This document shows positions 27,472-36,324 of a stretch of 64,000 nt of DNA, piece by piece (the first letter of the stretch is position 1; each line of letters starts with the position of its first letter). The position numbers were made by a program, and so were the translations under genes. The notes under the pieces are model-generated. The model saw only the letters and a list, made by a program, of their open reading frames with translations. It did no database searches and was not told the DNA's origin. This DNA comes from Pseudomonas frederiksbergensis (GTDB lineage: Bacteria > Pseudomonadota > Gammaproteobacteria > Pseudomonadales > Pseudomonadaceae), in assembly GCF_017114915.1 (NCBI RefSeq), contig NZ_JAAUOE010000013.1:62001-126000 (forward strand). The letters are read 5' to 3'.

Positions 27472-27859
27472 TGGTGGGCTGAAGGCCGAGCCGCCGGATC
27501 GCAAGGAATGTGAAGGGTTGATGCGTTCCGCATTGGATCGGTTGAAGGATGCGCAAGCCACTTCACTTTCGTTCGCAAGTCGATTCGATCTGGCTTACAA
27601 CGCCGCTCACGCTGTCGCCCTGACTGCTCTGCGTTTGTGTGGTTACCGTTCGGACAAGCGCTATCTGGTATTTCAGTGTCTGGTGCATACCGCTGATGTG
27701 AACAAGGTACAGGTTCGAGTGTTGGCCCTATGTCATGAGCGGCGCAATCTGGCGGAGTACGAAGGCTATATGGATGAAGATGAGGCATTGTTGGCGCAGT
27801 TGGTGGAAATCACCGCGCAGCTTCTGCTTCGCGTGCAGCAGCAGATGACCGGACTGTAA
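27434..27859 (+). CDS. HEPN-like partner of the winged-helix nucleotidyltransferase
   Basis: A 141-residue all-helical protein in the position of a HEPN toxin after an MNT gene. The N-terminal half (ASRFDLAYNAAHAVALTALR) is like HEPN helices. The motif near the C-terminus is Arg104-Asn-Leu-Ala-Glu-Tyr109: HEPN RNases usually have R-x4-6-H, and here Tyr takes the last place and no His follows. It could be a divergent or inactive HEPN, or one whose Tyr is the modification target. The ATG at 27434 is preferred; an in-frame ATG at 27410 would lengthen the overlap. Family call is inference from context and motif. Confidence 0.6.
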   Translation: MGSNENLENLLCSGGLKAEPPDRKECEGLMRSALDRLKDAQATSLSFASRFDLAYNAAHAVALTALRLCGYRSDKRYLVFQCLVHTADVNKVQVRVLALCHERRNLAEYEGYMDEDEALLAQLVEITAQLLLRVQQQMTGL

Positions 27860-28072
27860 CTACCGCGCATTCATTCTGATCTCGAAAAATGTGGAGTCTG
27901 TGCCGGCCTCTTCGCGAGCAAACCCGCTTCCACAGTTGCCGGTGCGCCCCATTCCTCGGGCGCACGCCTGCAGCTCCTACACGGGTGAGCATTGTGTTCT
28001 GAAACATTGCGCTTTTAACCTTGAGGCCTGAGCCTTGCGCGCGGCGTTAATGAACGTAGAGGTGAGCAACAC

Positions 28073-28690
28073 ATGTATCACGGGGAAAGATTGAACGCCT
28101 GGACGCATTTGGTCGGGGCGGTGGCGGCGCTTGTTGGGGGCGTGTGGATGCTGGTGATCGCCAGTACGGACGGCAGCCCGTGGAAGATCGTCAGTGTGGC
28201 GATTTACGCGTTCACCTTGCTGGTGCTCTACAGCGCCTCGACCGTGTACCACAGCGTGCGCGGGCGCAAGAAAACAATCATGCAGAAGGTCGATCATTTT
28301 TCGATCTACTTGCTGATTGCCGGCAGTTACACACCGTTTTGCCTGGTGACCCTGCGCGGGCCGTGGGGCTGGACGCTGTTCGGGATTGTCTGGGGGCTGG
28401 CGCTGATCGGTATTCTGCAAGAGATCAAGCCGCGTTCGGAAGCGCGGATTCTGTCGATCGTGATCTATGCGGTAATGGGCTGGATCGTGCTGGTGGCGGT
28501 CAAGCCACTGCTGGCGGCTCTGGGCCCTGTCGGGTTTGCCTGGCTGGCGTCGGGAGGGGTGTTGTACACCGTGGGGATTGTCTTTTTTGCGCTGGACAGC
28601 CGTTTGCGCCATGCCCATGGGGTCTGGCATCTGTTCGTGATTGCCGGGAGTTTGCTGCACTTTGTGGCGATTCTGTTTTATGTCCTTTGA
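28073..28690 (+). CDS. Hemolysin III / PAQR family membrane protein
   Basis: A 205-residue protein with seven predicted membrane helices and the family residues ERLNAWTHLVGAVAALVGG, SASTVYHSV, KVDHFSIYLLIAGSYTPF and the C-terminal HGVWHLFVIAGSLLHF. The three conserved His groups fit a metal-dependent hydrolase-like site of PAQR proteins. The haemolytic name is historical and the physiological role is unclear. Its stop overlaps the convergent LysR stop by 13 bases. The 213-base gap before it holds only a degenerate REP-like hairpin. Confidence 0.85.
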   Translation: MYHGERLNAWTHLVGAVAALVGGVWMLVIASTDGSPWKIVSVAIYAFTLLVLYSASTVYHSVRGRKKTIMQKVDHFSIYLLIAGSYTPFCLVTLRGPWGWTLFGIVWGLALIGILQEIKPRSEARILSIVIYAVMGWIVLVAVKPLLAALGPVGFAWLASGGVLYTVGIVFFALDSRLRHAHGVWHLFVIAGSLLHFVAILFYVL

Positions 28691-29604
28691 GGCCGCGACG
28701 GGATCAAGCGATCCAGTTGCACCTGAGCCCGTCGGCTGAACACCTGCAACAAGTCGCTCAAGGTGTGTGGCGGCGGTTCGTCGGCGCGGGTCACCGCGTA
28801 CAGGGCGATCGGCAGCGCCGGCGCCAAGGGGCGAATCGCTGTGGTGGCGGGGGACGCGCCGAGCGCGGTGAACGGGTCGATCACGGCTAACCCGGCACCG
28901 GATTCAACCATCGCCCGCGCCAGCGAGTAGGTCTGCACCGCGATGCGTACTTTTGGTGGCGGATCGACCGCCTCAAGGTAACTGTCGAGTCTGGCGGCCA
29001 GCGGGTCGGCGCTGGACAGGCCGATCAGCGGCGCACCGGCCAGTTCGATTAACGGCAGTGGTTTGCCGTGAGTGTCGTCGGCCCAATAGCCCTTCGGCGC
29101 CAGCGCCACCAGCATTCCACTGGCCAGAGGCTGCGCCTTCAGGCCCGGGTGATCCGGCGCTTGCAGCGTCAGGGCGACATCCACTTCGCGCATCAGCAAA
29201 TTCTGCATCAGCTCGCGGCTGTGGGCGCTGGACAGTTCGCAGGCGATTTCCGGGTAGCGTTGTGTCCATTCGTTGATCGCCGGCGGCAGCAGCGACAAGG
29301 CCAGCGCCGGGATCGCGCCGATCCGCACACTGTGGCCCGGCTCGCGACGCAGGCTCTGGGCCAGGCGTCGCACGCCTTGCAGGCTTTCAGTGACCTTATC
29401 GACCTCGCGCTCAAGCTCCAAAGCTTCGGGCGTCGGCTGCAATTTGCCGCGCACCCGCAGGAATAGTGGAAAACCCAGTTGCTGTTCGGCGTGTTGCAGC
29501 ACTTTGCTCACCGCCGGCTGCGACACGTGCAGCAACTGGGCGGCGCCACTGACCGAACCGGTCTGGCGAATGGCCTGGAAGATCTCGATGTGTCGCAGTC
29601 GCAT
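28678..29604 (-). CDS. LysR-type transcriptional regulator
   Basis: A 308-residue LysR protein with an N-terminal helix-turn-helix (LRHIEIFQAIRQTGSVSGAA, QLLHVSQPAVSKVLQ) and a C-terminal effector domain (HSVRIGAIPALALSLLPPAI). It is divergent from the D-amino-acid dehydrogenase-like gene with 107 bases between starts, the classical LysR arrangement, so that gene is its likely target and its effector may be the substrate or product. Confidence 0.85.
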   Translation of the reverse strand: MRLRHIEIFQAIRQTGSVSGAAQLLHVSQPAVSKVLQHAEQQLGFPLFLRVRGKLQPTPEALELEREVDKVTESLQGVRRLAQSLRREPGHSVRIGAIPALALSLLPPAINEWTQRYPEIACELSSAHSRELMQNLLMREVDVALTLQAPDHPGLKAQPLASGMLVALAPKGYWADDTHGKPLPLIELAGAPLIGLSSADPLAARLDSYLEAVDPPPKVRIAVQTYSLARAMVESGAGLAVIDPFTALGASPATTAIRPLAPALPIALYAVTRADEPPPHTLSDLLQVFSRRAQVQLDRLIPSRPQRT

Positions 29605-29711
29605 GGCAAGTCCATAACCTTTGTTTATGGGTCAGGCATCTTTATGCATTGTTCAACGGCTGTCACCTGGTCCTAACCTGAAGCCTGTTCCAACAACGCT
29701 TAAGGACAGAC

Positions 29712-30956
29712 ATGGCTCAGCGGGTTTGCATCATCGGTGGCGGCGTCATCGGGCTGACGACGGCTTACGCACTGGTTCGCGACGGCATGGACGTGACGCT
29801 GATCGAGGCCCGGGATTCGTTTGCCAGCGAGACCAGTTTCGCCAACGGCGGCCAGTTGTCCTACCGCTATGTCGCGCCACTGGCCGATGCCGGCGTACCG
29901 TTGCAGGCGCTGGGCTGGATGTTGCGCGGCGACTCGCCGCTGAAGCTACGCCCGCGCCTGGACCCGGCGCAATGGCGTTGGATGGCGTCCTTTCTGGCGG
30001 CCTGCCGGCGTTCGGTGAATCAGCGCAATGGTGCGCATCTGCTGCGTCTGGCGCTGCTGAGCCAGGCCACGCTGCAAGGCTGGCGCGACGAAGACCGTCT
30101 CGACGGTTTCGACTGGCGGCGCAACGGCAAACTGGTGACGTTTCGTGAAGCCGCAAGTTTCGAGCATGCGCGCCAAGGTCTGGCGGATCCGCGACAGCAA
30201 CAGGTGTTGTCCCAGGTCGAGTGCGCGCAGTTGGAACCGGCACTTGCCAAGGCGCCGTTCGTGGGCGCGATCTACACGCCCGATGAAGAAGTCGCCGATT
30301 GCCATGCGTTCTGCCAGCAACTGGTGGCCCGGCTCAAGGCATCGGGGCGCTGCGAGTTCTTGCTGGGCCGCACGGTTACCGGCATTCGCCACAGGGACGG
30401 CGCGGTGCAGGCCATCGAAATGGGCGCGCAGGTGCTGCCGGTCGAGCAACTGGTGATCGCTGCCGGTCATCGCAGCCCGGCGCTGGCGTTGCCGGGCATG
30501 AACCTGCCGCTGTACCCGCTCAAGGGTTATAGCCTGACCCTGCCGATCCGCGCCGAACATCGCGCGCCGCAGCTGAGCATCACCGATTACAACCGCAAGA
30601 TCGTTTACGCCCGCATCGGTGCACAACTGCGGGTGGCGGCGATGGTCGACATTGTCGGTTTCGACCCGGCGCTCGATCCCAAGCGACTGGCGCTGATCAA
30701 GCGCCAGGCACAGGAAACCTTGCCCAATGCCGGCGATTACGACGCTGCCATCGAATGGGCAGGCATGCGCCCGGCCACTCCCAGCGGCGTGCCGTTGATT
30801 GGCGCCACGGCATACCGCAACCTCTGGCTCAACCTCGGCCATGGCGCCCTCGGTTTCACCCTGGCTTGCGGCAGCGCTCGGCTGCTCGGCGATTTGATTA
30901 GCCGACGCGCGCCTCCGATCGAAATACAGGGCCTGACACCCCTGCGTCACCGCTAA
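29712..30956 (+). CDS. FAD-dependent D-amino acid dehydrogenase-like oxidoreductase
   Basis: A 414-residue DAO/DadA-type flavoprotein: N-terminal dinucleotide fold VCIIGGGVIGLTTAYALV, then FANGGQLSYRY typical of DadA, YPLKGYSLTLP in the substrate domain and the C-terminal FAD contact NLGHGALGFTLACGSA. It would oxidatively deaminate a D-amino acid to a keto acid, passing electrons to the respiratory chain. The flanking LysR gene and binding protein suggest a small catabolic or uptake unit. The substrate cannot be read from sequence. True dadA next to dadX is expected elsewhere. Confidence 0.82.
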   Translation: MAQRVCIIGGGVIGLTTAYALVRDGMDVTLIEARDSFASETSFANGGQLSYRYVAPLADAGVPLQALGWMLRGDSPLKLRPRLDPAQWRWMASFLAACRRSVNQRNGAHLLRLALLSQATLQGWRDEDRLDGFDWRRNGKLVTFREAASFEHARQGLADPRQQQVLSQVECAQLEPALAKAPFVGAIYTPDEEVADCHAFCQQLVARLKASGRCEFLLGRTVTGIRHRDGAVQAIEMGAQVLPVEQLVIAAGHRSPALALPGMNLPLYPLKGYSLTLPIRAEHRAPQLSITDYNRKIVYARIGAQLRVAAMVDIVGFDPALDPKRLALIKRQAQETLPNAGDYDAAIEWAGMRPATPSGVPLIGATAYRNLWLNLGHGALGFTLACGSARLLGDLISRRAPPIEIQGLTPLRHR

Positions 30957-30983
30957 TCGCCTTACCCACAACGGAGAATAACA

Positions 30984-31886
30984 ATGCAAAAAGTCACGTT
31001 GATCGGCTGCACCCTCGGCCTGCTACTCGCCAGTCAGGTCCAGGCCAACGAAGCGCCGCTGACCGGCACGCTGAACAAGGTCGCCAATGCCAAGAGCATC
31101 ACCCTGGGCTATCGCGACGCGTCGGTGCCGTTCTCTTACGTGGGTGATAATACGGGGCAGCCGATGGGCTATTCGGTGGATCTGGCGAGCAAGATTGTCG
31201 AGCGCATCAAGCAAAAACTCGAGCTGCCGGATCTGCAGGTGAAGTACAACCTGGTGACCTCGCAAACGCGCATTCCGCTGGTGCAGAACGGCACGGTCGA
31301 CCTTGAATGCGGCTCCACCGGCGTGACCGCCGAGCGCATGCAGCAAGTGGCGTTTTCCTACGGGTTTATCTACGTGAAGGGGCAGTTGCTGACGGCGAAG
31401 GACAGCGGTATCAAAAGCTTCGCCGACCTGCGCGGCAAGAACGTCGTGACCACCGCCGGCACCACCAATGAGCGGTTTCTGAAGAGCTACAACGTCGATC
31501 ACAAGATCGATATGTTCGTGATCAGCGCCAAGGACCACGGCGAAGCATTCCAGATGCTGCAGTCAGGTCGGGCGGCGGCGTTCTATATGGACGATGCGCT
31601 GCTTTATGGGGAACGGGCCAAGGCGCGCGATCCGCATAAGTGGGTGGTGGTGGGCGAGGAGCAATCGCGGGAAATCTACAGCTGCATGGTGCGCAAGGAC
31701 GATCCGCAATTTCTTGAGTTGGTGAATGCGACGCTCGCCGATTTGTACAGCTCAGGGGAAATCAATGGCATCTACAACCGCTGGTTCCAGCAGCCGATTC
31801 CGCCTAAAGGCTTGAACCTTGAGTTTCCGATGACCAGCGAGTTGAAGGCGATTATCGCCAGGCCGGTGAGTGAACCGGTGCAGTAG
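30984..31886 (+). CDS. Periplasmic amino-acid-binding protein (GltI-like)
   Basis: A 300-residue type II solute-binding protein with a signal peptide (MQKVTLIGCTLGLLLASQVQA), then TLGYRDASVPFSYVGDN, VDLECGSTGVTAERM and the late FMVxD-like YFQ replaced by YSCMVRKDDPQF. It resembles glutamate/aspartate-binding proteins. It lies 27 bases after the dehydrogenase in the same direction, so probably in one operon, but no permease or ATPase follows. It may serve a transporter encoded elsewhere. Confidence 0.82.
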   Translation: MQKVTLIGCTLGLLLASQVQANEAPLTGTLNKVANAKSITLGYRDASVPFSYVGDNTGQPMGYSVDLASKIVERIKQKLELPDLQVKYNLVTSQTRIPLVQNGTVDLECGSTGVTAERMQQVAFSYGFIYVKGQLLTAKDSGIKSFADLRGKNVVTTAGTTNERFLKSYNVDHKIDMFVISAKDHGEAFQMLQSGRAAAFYMDDALLYGERAKARDPHKWVVVGEEQSREIYSCMVRKDDPQFLELVNATLADLYSSGEINGIYNRWFQQPIPPKGLNLEFPMTSELKAIIARPVSEPVQ

Positions 31887-31895
31887 TGCCTGAAA

Positions 31896-31926
31896 GATCG
31901 TTCCCACGCAGAGCGTGGGAACGATC
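31896..31926. repeat. Short palindrome (GATCGTTCCCACGC family)
   Basis: A 31-base inverted repeat with arms GATCGTTCCCACGC and GCGTGGGAACGATC, between the convergent binding protein gene and rsmE (stop at 31931). Third copy of the family also at 4725-4755 and 8291-8316. Confidence 0.8.
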
Positions 31927-31930
31927 AAAC

Positions 31931-32650
31931 CTAAAAATCGCCCCACAACTGTTGGGCTACCGCCAACGCCACCACCGGCGCGGTTTCTGTGCGCAATACA
32001 CGAGGGCCGAGGCGGGCGGCATGGAAACCGCCAGTCTTGGCCTGTTCGACTTCCGCGTCGGACAACCCGCCTTCCGGGCCAATCAAAAACGCCAGCGTCG
32101 TCGGTTTCGCATGGCTCACCAGCGGCTCGGCCACCGGGTGCAGCACCAGCTTCAACTCGGCCTCTGTCTGCTTCAGCCAATCGGCCAACAACAGCGGCGG
32201 ATGAATCACCGGCACCCGTGAGCGTCCGCACTGCTCGCAAGCGCTGATCGCCACCTGACGCCAGTGCATCAGGCGTTTGTCGGCGCGCTCGTCCTTGAGG
32301 CGGACTTCGCAGCGGTCGGTGAAAATCGGGGTGATTTCGCTGACGCCCAGTTCGGTAGCTTTTTGAATCGCCCAGTCCATCCGCTCGCCACGGGACAAAC
32401 CCTGACCAAGATGGACCGCCAGCGGCGACTCGACCTGCCCGGTGAAGCTTTCATCGACCTGCACCACCACGCGCTTCTTGCCGACTTCCGCCAGCGTGCC
32501 GCGAAACTCATGGCCTGAGCCGTCGAACAATTGCACCGCATCACCCTCGGCCATGCGCAGCACACGGCTGATGTAATGCGCCTGGGCTTCGGGCAGCTCG
32601 TGTTCGCCGGTGCTCAAGGGGGCGTCGATAAAGAAGCGGGACAGTCTCAT
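31931..32650 (-). CDS. rsmE: 16S rRNA (uracil1498-N3)-methyltransferase
   Basis: A 239-residue SPOUT methyltransferase that modifies U1498 of 16S rRNA. The N-terminal PUA-like part starts MRLSRFFIDAPL; the knot region contains LAFLIGPEGGLSDAEVEQA and LGPRVLRTETAPVVAL. The ATG at 32650 is preferred to an in-frame codon at 32689. In PAO1 this gene also neighbours bioA. The accessory genes of 26-31.9 kb separate it here from the Pil-Chp cluster. Confidence 0.93.
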   Translation of the reverse strand: MRLSRFFIDAPLSTGEHELPEAQAHYISRVLRMAEGDAVQLFDGSGHEFRGTLAEVGKKRVVVQVDESFTGQVESPLAVHLGQGLSRGERMDWAIQKATELGVSEITPIFTDRCEVRLKDERADKRLMHWRQVAISACEQCGRSRVPVIHPPLLLADWLKQTEAELKLVLHPVAEPLVSHAKPTTLAFLIGPEGGLSDAEVEQAKTGGFHAARLGPRVLRTETAPVVALAVAQQLWGDF

Positions 32651-32677
32651 CTGGGGTCTCTGTAATTCGTCTGAACT

Positions 32678-32783
32678 GATCGTTCCCACGCTCTGCGTGG
32701 GAATGCCTCACCGGACGCTCCGCGTCCGCTTTTGGGACGCAGAGCGTCCCCGGCTGCATTCCTTTGCTGCGCGTGGGAACGAG
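32678..32783. repeat. Composite palindromic repeat between bioA and rsmE
   Basis: Nested palindromes fill the gap: GATCGTTCCCACGC ... GCGTGGGAA at 32678-32702, an inner pair GGACGCTCCGCGTCC ... GGGACGCAGAGCGTCC (32713-32749), and a closing GCGTGGGAACGAG near 32771-32783. The outer arms match the short palindrome family and the inner hairpin is a second type, so one repeat seems to be inserted in another. Confidence 0.75.
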
Positions 32784-32789
32784 AAAAAC

Positions 32790-34196
32790 CTAGCCCGGAT
32801 CGCGATAGCCTGGATGAAAGTCCTTCGGCACCGCCACGCTGACGCTGTCACGGGTGGCGAGGTCGATGCCTTCGCTGGCCACTTCGGCCAGAAAATCGAT
32901 CTGTTCCGGGGTAATCACGTAAGGCGGCAGGAAATACACAACGCTGCCCAATGGCCGCAGTAAAGCACCTCGCTGCAGCGCATGCTGGAACACGGTCAAA
33001 CCACGACGTTCCTGCCATGGGTAAGCGGTCTTGCTGGCCTTGTCCTTGACCATCTCGATGGCCAGGACCATGCCGGTCTGGCGCACTTCGGCAACGTTCG
33101 GGTGATCGACCAGGTGGGCGGTGGAGGAGGCCATGCGCTGGGCCAGGGCCTTGTTGTTCTCGATGACGTTGTCTTCTTCGAAGATATCCAGCGTCGCCAA
33201 TGCCGCCGCGCAGGCCAGCGGATTGCCCGTGTAGCTGTGGGAATGCAGGAAAGCGCGCAAGGTCGGGTAGTCGTCGTAGAAGGCGCTGTAGACCTCATCG
33301 GTGGTCAGGCAGGCCGCCAACGGCAAGTAACCGCCAGTCAGGGCCTTGGACAGGCAGAGGAAGTCCGGGCGGATGCCGGCTTGTTCGCAGGCGAACATGG
33401 TTCCGGTGCGGCCGAAGCCGACGGCGATTTCATCGTGGATCAGGTGTACGCCATAACGATCACAGGCTTCGCGCAGCAGCTTGAGGTACACCGGGTGATA
33501 CATGCGCATCCCGCCGGCGCCCTGAATCAGGGGCTCCAGAATCACGGCGGCCACGGTGTCGTGGTTGTCGGCCAGGGTCTGTTCCATGGCGGCGAACATA
33601 TTGCGCGAGTGTTCTTCCCAGCTCATGCCCTCGGGGCGCAGGTAGCAATCGGGGCTCGGCACCTTGATGGTGTCCATCAGCAGGGCTTTGTAGGTTTCGG
33701 TAAACAGCGGCACGTCACCCACCGCCATCGCCGCCATGGTCTCGCCGTGGTAACCGTTGGTGAGGGTGACGAAGCGCTTCTTGTTTGGCTGGCCGCGGTT
33801 GAGCCAGTAGTGAAAGCTCATTTTCAACGCGATTTCGATGCACGACGAACCGTTATCGCCATAGAAGCACCGGGTCAGGCCGTCGGGCGTCATCTTCACC
33901 AGACGCTCCGACAGTTCGATCACCGGCTGATGGCTGAAACCGGCCAGGATGACGTGCTCCAGCTGATCGACCTGATCCTTGATGCGCTGGTTGATCCGCG
34001 GGTTGGCATGCCCGAACACATTGACCCACCAGGAGCTGACGGCGTCGAGGTAGCGTTTGCCTTCGAAGTCTTCCAGCCACACGCCTTCGCCACGCTTGAT
34101 CGGGATCAGCGGCAGCTGTTCGTGGTCTTTCATCTGGGTGCAGGGATGCCATAACACCGCGAGATCGCGTTGCATCCACTGATTATTCAGGCCCAT
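32790..34196 (-). CDS. bioA: Adenosylmethionine-8-amino-7-oxononanoate aminotransferase
   Basis: A 468-residue class III aminotransferase that uses SAM as amino donor to make 7,8-diaminopelargonate in biotin synthesis. Seen are LWHPCTQMKDH, the PLP-site GDNGSSCIEIAL, LIHDEIAVGFGRTG and the PLP lysine Lys284 in SKALTGGY. Length and start (ATG 34196) fit. The other bio genes are not in the window, as is usual for Pseudomonas. Confidence 0.94.
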   Translation of the reverse strand: MGLNNQWMQRDLAVLWHPCTQMKDHEQLPLIPIKRGEGVWLEDFEGKRYLDAVSSWWVNVFGHANPRINQRIKDQVDQLEHVILAGFSHQPVIELSERLVKMTPDGLTRCFYGDNGSSCIEIALKMSFHYWLNRGQPNKKRFVTLTNGYHGETMAAMAVGDVPLFTETYKALLMDTIKVPSPDCYLRPEGMSWEEHSRNMFAAMEQTLADNHDTVAAVILEPLIQGAGGMRMYHPVYLKLLREACDRYGVHLIHDEIAVGFGRTGTMFACEQAGIRPDFLCLSKALTGGYLPLAACLTTDEVYSAFYDDYPTLRAFLHSHSYTGNPLACAAALATLDIFEEDNVIENNKALAQRMASSTAHLVDHPNVAEVRQTGMVLAIEMVKDKASKTAYPWQERRGLTVFQHALQRGALLRPLGSVVYFLPPYVITPEQIDFLAEVASEGIDLATRDSVSVAVPKDFHPGYRDPG

Positions 34197-34418
34197 GTTC
34201 AGTCTCCTCGAGGCGGCTCGCTTGGTACGCGGGCAAACAATCGCGCAAGCCTATGCAATGCACCTAATGGGAACAACTCATTTTGTCGATTGAGTTACCT
34301 TGTTATTAGGCGGTAGACGTCGCTGGCGGCGTTTTGATGGCTGACGTATTCTTCGCGGTTCTTTGAGTCGTCTGACTCGCAAACCGCTATTTCCTCGTGT
34401 ATTTCCGGAGTTCGCTGA

Positions 34419-36188
34419 ATGTCTGCTGGTTGGCTGCGCGCCTGTGCGCTGGTGATGTTGGGGCTGTTCAGCGTTTCGGCGCTGGCCAAGGATAAAACGG
34501 CGATCGTGGTCGGCGGCGGGCTCTCGGGCCTCACCGCGGCGTACGAGCTGCAGAACAAAGGCTGGCAGGTCACCCTGCTGGAAGCCAAGCCGACCCTGGG
34601 CGGTCGCTCCGGCATGGCCACCAGTGAGTGGATCGGCAACGACAAGACCCAACCGGTTTTGAACAAGTACATCTCGACGTTCAAGCTGAGCACCACGCCA
34701 GCCCCTGAATTCGTGCGGACCCCGGGCTACCTGATCGACGGTGAATACTTCACCGCCGCTGATCTGGCGACTAAACAGCCGGCCACCGCCGAAGCGCTGA
34801 AACGCTACGAAAAGACCCTGGATGACCTGGCGCGCTCGATTGAAGACCCGCAAAACCCGGCCGCCAACAGCACGCTGTTCGCCCTTGACCAGATCAGCGT
34901 ATCCAACTGGCTCGATCGCTTGAATCTGCCAACCACCGCGCGTCAGTTGGTGAATCAGCAGATTCGTACCCGCTATGACGAACCTTCGCGCCTGTCGCTG
35001 CTGTATTTCGCACAACAGAGCCGCGTCTACCGTGGTATTGCCGACCGTGACCTGCGCACTTCGCGTCTGCCCGGCGGCAGCCCGGTGCTGGCCCAGGCCT
35101 TCGTCAAACAATTGAAAACCATCAAGACCAGCTCCCCCGTCTCGTCCATTACCCAGGACAAGGACGGCGTGACCGTCAAGGTCGGCAGTGTTGGCTATCA
35201 GGCGGACTACGTCGTGCTGGCCGTGCCGTTGCGCGCACTGAACAAGATCCAGATGATCCCGGCGCTGGACGCTCAGCACATGGGCGCCATCAAAGGCACC
35301 AACTACGGCTGGCGTGACCAGATCATGCTGAAGTTCAAGACGCCGGTGTGGGAAAGCAAGGCGCGCATGTCCGGCGAGATCTACAGCAACGCCGGCTTGG
35401 GCATGTTGTGGGTCGAGCCAGCCCTGAAGGGCGGCGCCAACGTGATCATCAACATTTCCGGCGACAACGCACGGGTGATGCAGGCCTTCGGCGACAAGCA
35501 GATGGCCGATCAGGTACTGATTCGTCTGCACGCTTTTTATCCACAGGCACGCGGTTCGTTTACCGGTTATGAAATCCGTCGCTACAGCACTGACCCATCG
35601 ATGGGCGGCGCTTACCTGGCCTTCGGCCCGGGCCAGATCAGCAAGTACTGGCGTCTGTGGGAACGTCCGCTGCAACGTGTAGCCTTTGCCGGCGAACACA
35701 CCGATACCTTGTACCCTGGCACCCTGGAAGGCGCCTTGCGCACTGGTCAGCGTGCGGCCAGCCAGCTGGAAGACCTGGCGGCGGGCAAATCGTTTGAACC
35801 GGCGAAGGTTGTGCCGGCGGCGACCGCAGCAGCGGCCGGTGCTGTGGCGGTGAAGAAAGGTAACTTCTTTACCAACCTGTTCGGTGGTTCTGACGACAAA
35901 CCGGAACCGGCCAAGGCGCCAGAGCCCATGGCACCGGTTGCTCCGGCTCCTGCCCCGGTCGTTGTGCCGGCGCCGGCACCGGTTGAGGCACCGAAGCCAG
36001 TGGTGCCGGTACAGGCCGAGCCGGTGAAGAAAGCACCGGCCAAAGCGCCAGTGAAAAAACCTGCTGCCAAAACCGAAGCCAAGAAGGCTCCAGCCAAGGC
36101 AACGGCGAAAAAGACTGAGCCGGTGAAGAAACCAGCGGCCAGTACCGCCGCGAAGGCGCCGGTGGTGACTGAAACCAAGACACAGTAA
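34419..36188 (+). CDS. Secreted FAD-dependent amine oxidase-like protein with Pro/Ala/Lys-rich tail
   Basis: A 589-residue protein: signal peptide (about residues 1-24, ending SVSALA), a flavin amine oxidase domain (IVVGGGLSGLTAAYELQ, LLEAKPTLGGRSG, and the C-terminal VAFAGEHTDTLYPGTLEGAL), then from about residue 465 a low-complexity tail of roughly 120 residues rich in Pro, Ala, Lys and Val. The domain suggests oxidation of an amine or a carotenoid/protoporphyrin-like substrate; which one is unknown. The tail resembles periplasm-spanning or wall-binding linkers. It is divergent from bioA with a 222-base gap in which I see no other gene. Confidence 0.8.
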   Translation: MSAGWLRACALVMLGLFSVSALAKDKTAIVVGGGLSGLTAAYELQNKGWQVTLLEAKPTLGGRSGMATSEWIGNDKTQPVLNKYISTFKLSTTPAPEFVRTPGYLIDGEYFTAADLATKQPATAEALKRYEKTLDDLARSIEDPQNPAANSTLFALDQISVSNWLDRLNLPTTARQLVNQQIRTRYDEPSRLSLLYFAQQSRVYRGIADRDLRTSRLPGGSPVLAQAFVKQLKTIKTSSPVSSITQDKDGVTVKVGSVGYQADYVVLAVPLRALNKIQMIPALDAQHMGAIKGTNYGWRDQIMLKFKTPVWESKARMSGEIYSNAGLGMLWVEPALKGGANVIINISGDNARVMQAFGDKQMADQVLIRLHAFYPQARGSFTGYEIRRYSTDPSMGGAYLAFGPGQISKYWRLWERPLQRVAFAGEHTDTLYPGTLEGALRTGQRAASQLEDLAAGKSFEPAKVVPAATAAAAGAVAVKKGNFFTNLFGGSDDKPEPAKAPEPMAPVAPAPAPVVVPAPAPVEAPKPVVPVQAEPVKKAPAKAPVKKPAAKTEAKKAPAKATAKKTEPVKKPAASTAAKAPVVTETKTQ

Positions 36189-36221
36189 GTCTCGGGATCA
36201 AAAAAACGCGGCAGGGCGAAC

Positions 36222-36314
36222 CCTGTAGGAGCGGGCTTGCCCGCGAAGACGGCGGTACAGTCAACATTAGTGTTGCCTGACACACCGCATTCGCGGGCAA
36301 GCCCGCTCCTACAG
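36222..36314. repeat. REPIN-type inverted repeat
   Basis: Arms CTGTAGGAGCGGGCTTGCCC and GGGCAAGCCCGCTCCTACAG enclose about 50 bases between the amine oxidase-like gene and the convergent propeller gene. Same GTAGGAG family as 17263-17351, 56002-56093 and 59052-59149. Confidence 0.85.
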
Positions 36315-36324
36315 GTGCTTTGGC

